Source of the DNA: Rhodanobacteraceae bacterium
GTDB taxonomy: Bacteria; Pseudomonadota; Gammaproteobacteria; Xanthomonadales; Rhodanobacteraceae
Assembly: GCA_030167125.1 (NCBI GenBank)
Contig: CP126531.1
Location: forward strand, 3,140,578 to 3,204,577
DNA length: 64,000 nucleotides
Direction of reading: 5' to 3'
The translations under genes were made by a program, and so were the position numbers. Shown piece after piece: positions 63,201 through 64,000 of this stretch. Under the pieces are notes generated by a model, which worked only from the letters and a program-made list of their open reading frames with translations, did no database searches and was not told the origin of the DNA. Every line of letters starts with the position of its first letter. Within the stretch, counting starts at the first letter, position 1.

Positions 63201-63285
63201 CAACAGCTTGAACGCCAACACGGATCCGGAGGACTTCGACGTGCTCGGCCGGTACTACTGGGGCCGCATCACGGTCAACTTCTGA
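60274..63285 (+). CDS. TonB-dependent outer-membrane receptor
   Basis: A 1,003-residue receptor. After the signal peptide (to about 32, GTAFAQ) comes a Gln/Asn-rich stretch and a TonB-box-like TIVVTGSHIRRV. The plug domain has TNVGLRGLGASRTLILVDGQ and RIEVLTDGASAVYGSDAIGG. The barrel ends YYWGRITVNF with the canonical C-terminal Phe. The ATG at 60274 has GGAGAG just upstream; a longer in-frame start at 60175 lacks one. The ligand is unknown. The family is used for peptides, carbohydrates and siderophores in Xanthomonadales. A strong terminator follows, then a TPR gene. Confidence 0.95.
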   Translation: MRLDRSELSKAVQTALSLGAVAAVGVTGTAFAQNATTTQNGQNQPQTLQTIVVTGSHIRRVDLETSNPVVAVTAQQIAATGKQTLGDIVQNLPVITGGVANPNINNGGGSGSTNVGLRGLGASRTLILVDGQRLVGFQGIVDLNFIPVAAVERIEVLTDGASAVYGSDAIGGVINIILKSNYQGAQFQANYGTSDHNDANRKGGSFVFGQTSDKGSILAGFEYEKYDDLEQSQRPFSANAVSLSTSNGAPAPSVGGSTFAARDRIKFPGSTAGCAPGTLGLSLNEGAAASGKSPTTPGDYHCFDTSKDLYNYASVNLIMTPQERTSAFFKGTYHLSDNVDFYATYLHQKTVSRAQLAPPVFGTPTGVTISAQSYYNPFGVEFTPSNGTIFRTRLFPVGNRVADNATTKDQMNVGFRGNVNIFNQNWTWDVGYNYGHASRTVTNMGYPNQAALIRDLGPSHLDPATGKVVCDDAPTDPTCTPFDVFNQFNPYTQAVEAASGVTTQTDTYYISRTAHADISGGLFDLPAGTVSLAAGVSYNKQYTNNVVDPEILIEEQPPYSCALGSACSSHLQGGFNVKEVYAEMLIPILKDMPFARALNLTLGDRYSKYNTVGSTNNWKVALEYRPIDDLMLRGTVTSVFRAPSIAQLYGPPVSSAPRLSYDPCTGFRGAPAGSGPALACINVPTDGSYVDSYVASGQQLTAINGGAQFFGVHLKPESGKTFDFGAVYSPHFIPGLSLSADFWRVYLNNTINNVGVQTSVIECYAGVLSFCPNVANRAPESAPGANDGGDPNVWIQPIANLGRIDVKGIDFAGNYKLPQFSFGQFDLGLQGTYLTQYKINTAPGTAGTLVLNGVGNMGTFGSALNGSCPFPAGGICFFPRIRATGTLGWQLGPWDAQWTMRYISKFKAGSDDPTQYANMEKGVGPASGAVPPLVIRYGATVYNNVQVGYNIVPLNTKISVGVDNVFDKQPPFLYANNSLNANTDPEDFDVLGRYYWGRITVNF

Positions 63286-63315
63286 CCGTCGCTGCCAAGC
63301 TGCAAGCTGCACCTC

Positions 63316-63347
63316 AAGGGCTGCACGAGTATTCTCGTGCAGCCCTT
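63316..63347 (+). terminator. Rho-independent terminator of the TonB receptor gene
   Basis: AAGGGCTGCACGAG and CTCGTGCAGCCCTT form a perfect 14-bp stem with a TATT loop, 30 bp after the stop and followed by GCTTTT. It separates the receptor from the TPR gene, though some read-through is possible. Confidence 0.85.
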
Positions 63348-63364
63348 GCTTTTCGTGTGACCAA

Positions 63365-64000
63365 ATGATGGATGTCGCCTTGGACTCGATTGTCGCCGCC
63401 TTGGAATCCGGCAATCCGCTTTCGGCCGAGCGTCTTTGCCGGACGCAGCTGCAGGAGAGCCCGGAGGCTGCCGATGTTGAAGTGCTGTTGGCCTTGAGCT
63501 TGTGGCGGCAGGGCAATCGCGACGGCGCGCTGGAGATTTATGCGAAGTTGACGCGGCTTCACCCGGAACAAAGCATACATTGGCAAAACTATGCGACGGC
63601 ATTGCGGCAGGTCTCCGATCTGGAAGCCGCCGAACGCGCATCCGAAATGGCGGTACGCTTGGCGCCGGATGATGCAGAGCTGCTGGAACTGCACGGTCTG
63701 TTGCAGATGCAGCGCGGCAAACCGGCGGAAGCGCGGAATACACTGTTGCGGGCCTTCGGGAAGTCGCCGGATTCGCCATCCATCCGCATCCACGCCGCAC
63801 AGGCTTGCTCGGCTTGCCGGGACTATCGCGCCGAGGAACTGATCAAGCCCTGGCGAGAATGGCTGCCGCTGGAGGAGGGTTTGCAGCTGGAACTGGCGGG
63901 GGTGCAGATACAGCAAGGCGAGGCGATATCGGCGTTGGAAGTGTTGGAAGATTTGCTGCGGCGGGCACCCACCAATGTGTCTGCACAATTGTCGTTGGCG
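63365..64000 (+). CDS. Tetratricopeptide-repeat protein (3' end outside window)
   Basis: 212 codons of an incomplete gene starting MMDVALDSIVAALESGNPLS. TPR-like helix pairs run through the visible part: AERLCRTQLQESPEAADVEV, LWRQGNRDGALEIYAKLTRL, NYATALRQVSDLEAAERASE and MQRGKPAEARNTLLRAFGKS. No signal peptide is present. Family knowledge: TPR-plus-sulfotransferase proteins often follow TonB receptors in Xanthomonadales, so a C-terminal sulfotransferase domain may lie beyond the edge. This cannot be confirmed here. ATG 63365 or 63368 is the start. Confidence 0.85.
   Translation, partial: MMDVALDSIVAALESGNPLSAERLCRTQLQESPEAADVEVLLALSLWRQGNRDGALEIYAKLTRLHPEQSIHWQNYATALRQVSDLEAAERASEMAVRLAPDDAELLELHGLLQMQRGKPAEARNTLLRAFGKSPDSPSIRIHAAQACSACRDYRAEELIKPWREWLPLEEGLQLELAGVQIQQGEAISALEVLEDLLRRAPTNVSAQLSLA

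Overview
The window is GC-rich gammaproteobacterial chromosome. Three things suggest the Xanthomonadales/Lysobacterales, most likely a Rhodanobacteraceae-type genus: the outer-membrane TonB-dependent receptors, the N-glycan-type glycosidase cluster (a similar cluster is described in Xanthomonas campestris), and the dense palindromic intergenic repeats. The taxon is inferred from gene content. No rRNA, tRNA, CRISPR array, transposase or phage gene was seen.

Positions 1-23412 hold a glycan-utilisation locus. A truncated L-fucose permease (fucP) faces an IclR regulator. Behind the regulator, on the + strand, lie two GH29 alpha-L-fucosidases, a TonB-dependent receptor, an L-fuconolactonase-like amidohydrolase, and GH20, GH2, GH3, GH125 and GH92 enzymes, several with ATGA overlaps or very short gaps. 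A divergent glucokinase and GH35 beta-galactosidase close the block. Together these could remove the sugars of a plant complex-type or high-mannose N-glycan (Fuc, Gal, GlcNAc, Xyl, Man). The receptor would import oligosaccharides, the exported exo-enzymes would trim them, FucP and the lactonase would take up and oxidise fucose, and Glk would phosphorylate hexose.

Positions 23480-34977 are mixed housekeeping and proteolysis: an AT-rich orphan gene, an exported M3 peptidase (dcp-like) preceded by a small unknown gene, a tricorn-like S41 lipoprotein protease, a methyltransferase next to bioD, a free-methionine-sulfoxide reductase, and a sedolisin with a lysine/proline repeat tail.

Positions 35089-48532, all on the - strand, hold a 2,917-residue cyclic beta-1,2-glucan synthase (GT84 plus GH94), a GH39-like enzyme, a PF10091/GH144-like glucanase and a glucose-dehydrogenase-like SDR. 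Palindromic repeats separate the last three, including a ~540-bp element with inverted ends.

Positions 48665-53965 look like a sugar-oxidation group: a GMC flavoprotein dehydrogenase (frameshifted here), DoxX, cupin, SMP-30 lactonase and a two-domain VOC protein on the - strand, and a divergent membrane-anchored cytochrome c.

Positions 54012-64000 hold a DUF1428 protein, a CBS-pair protein, mtgA overlapping a GAF-GAF-GGDEF-EAL c-di-GMP protein, an exported protein of unknown function, a second TonB-dependent receptor with a strong terminator, and the start of a TPR protein cut by the window edge.
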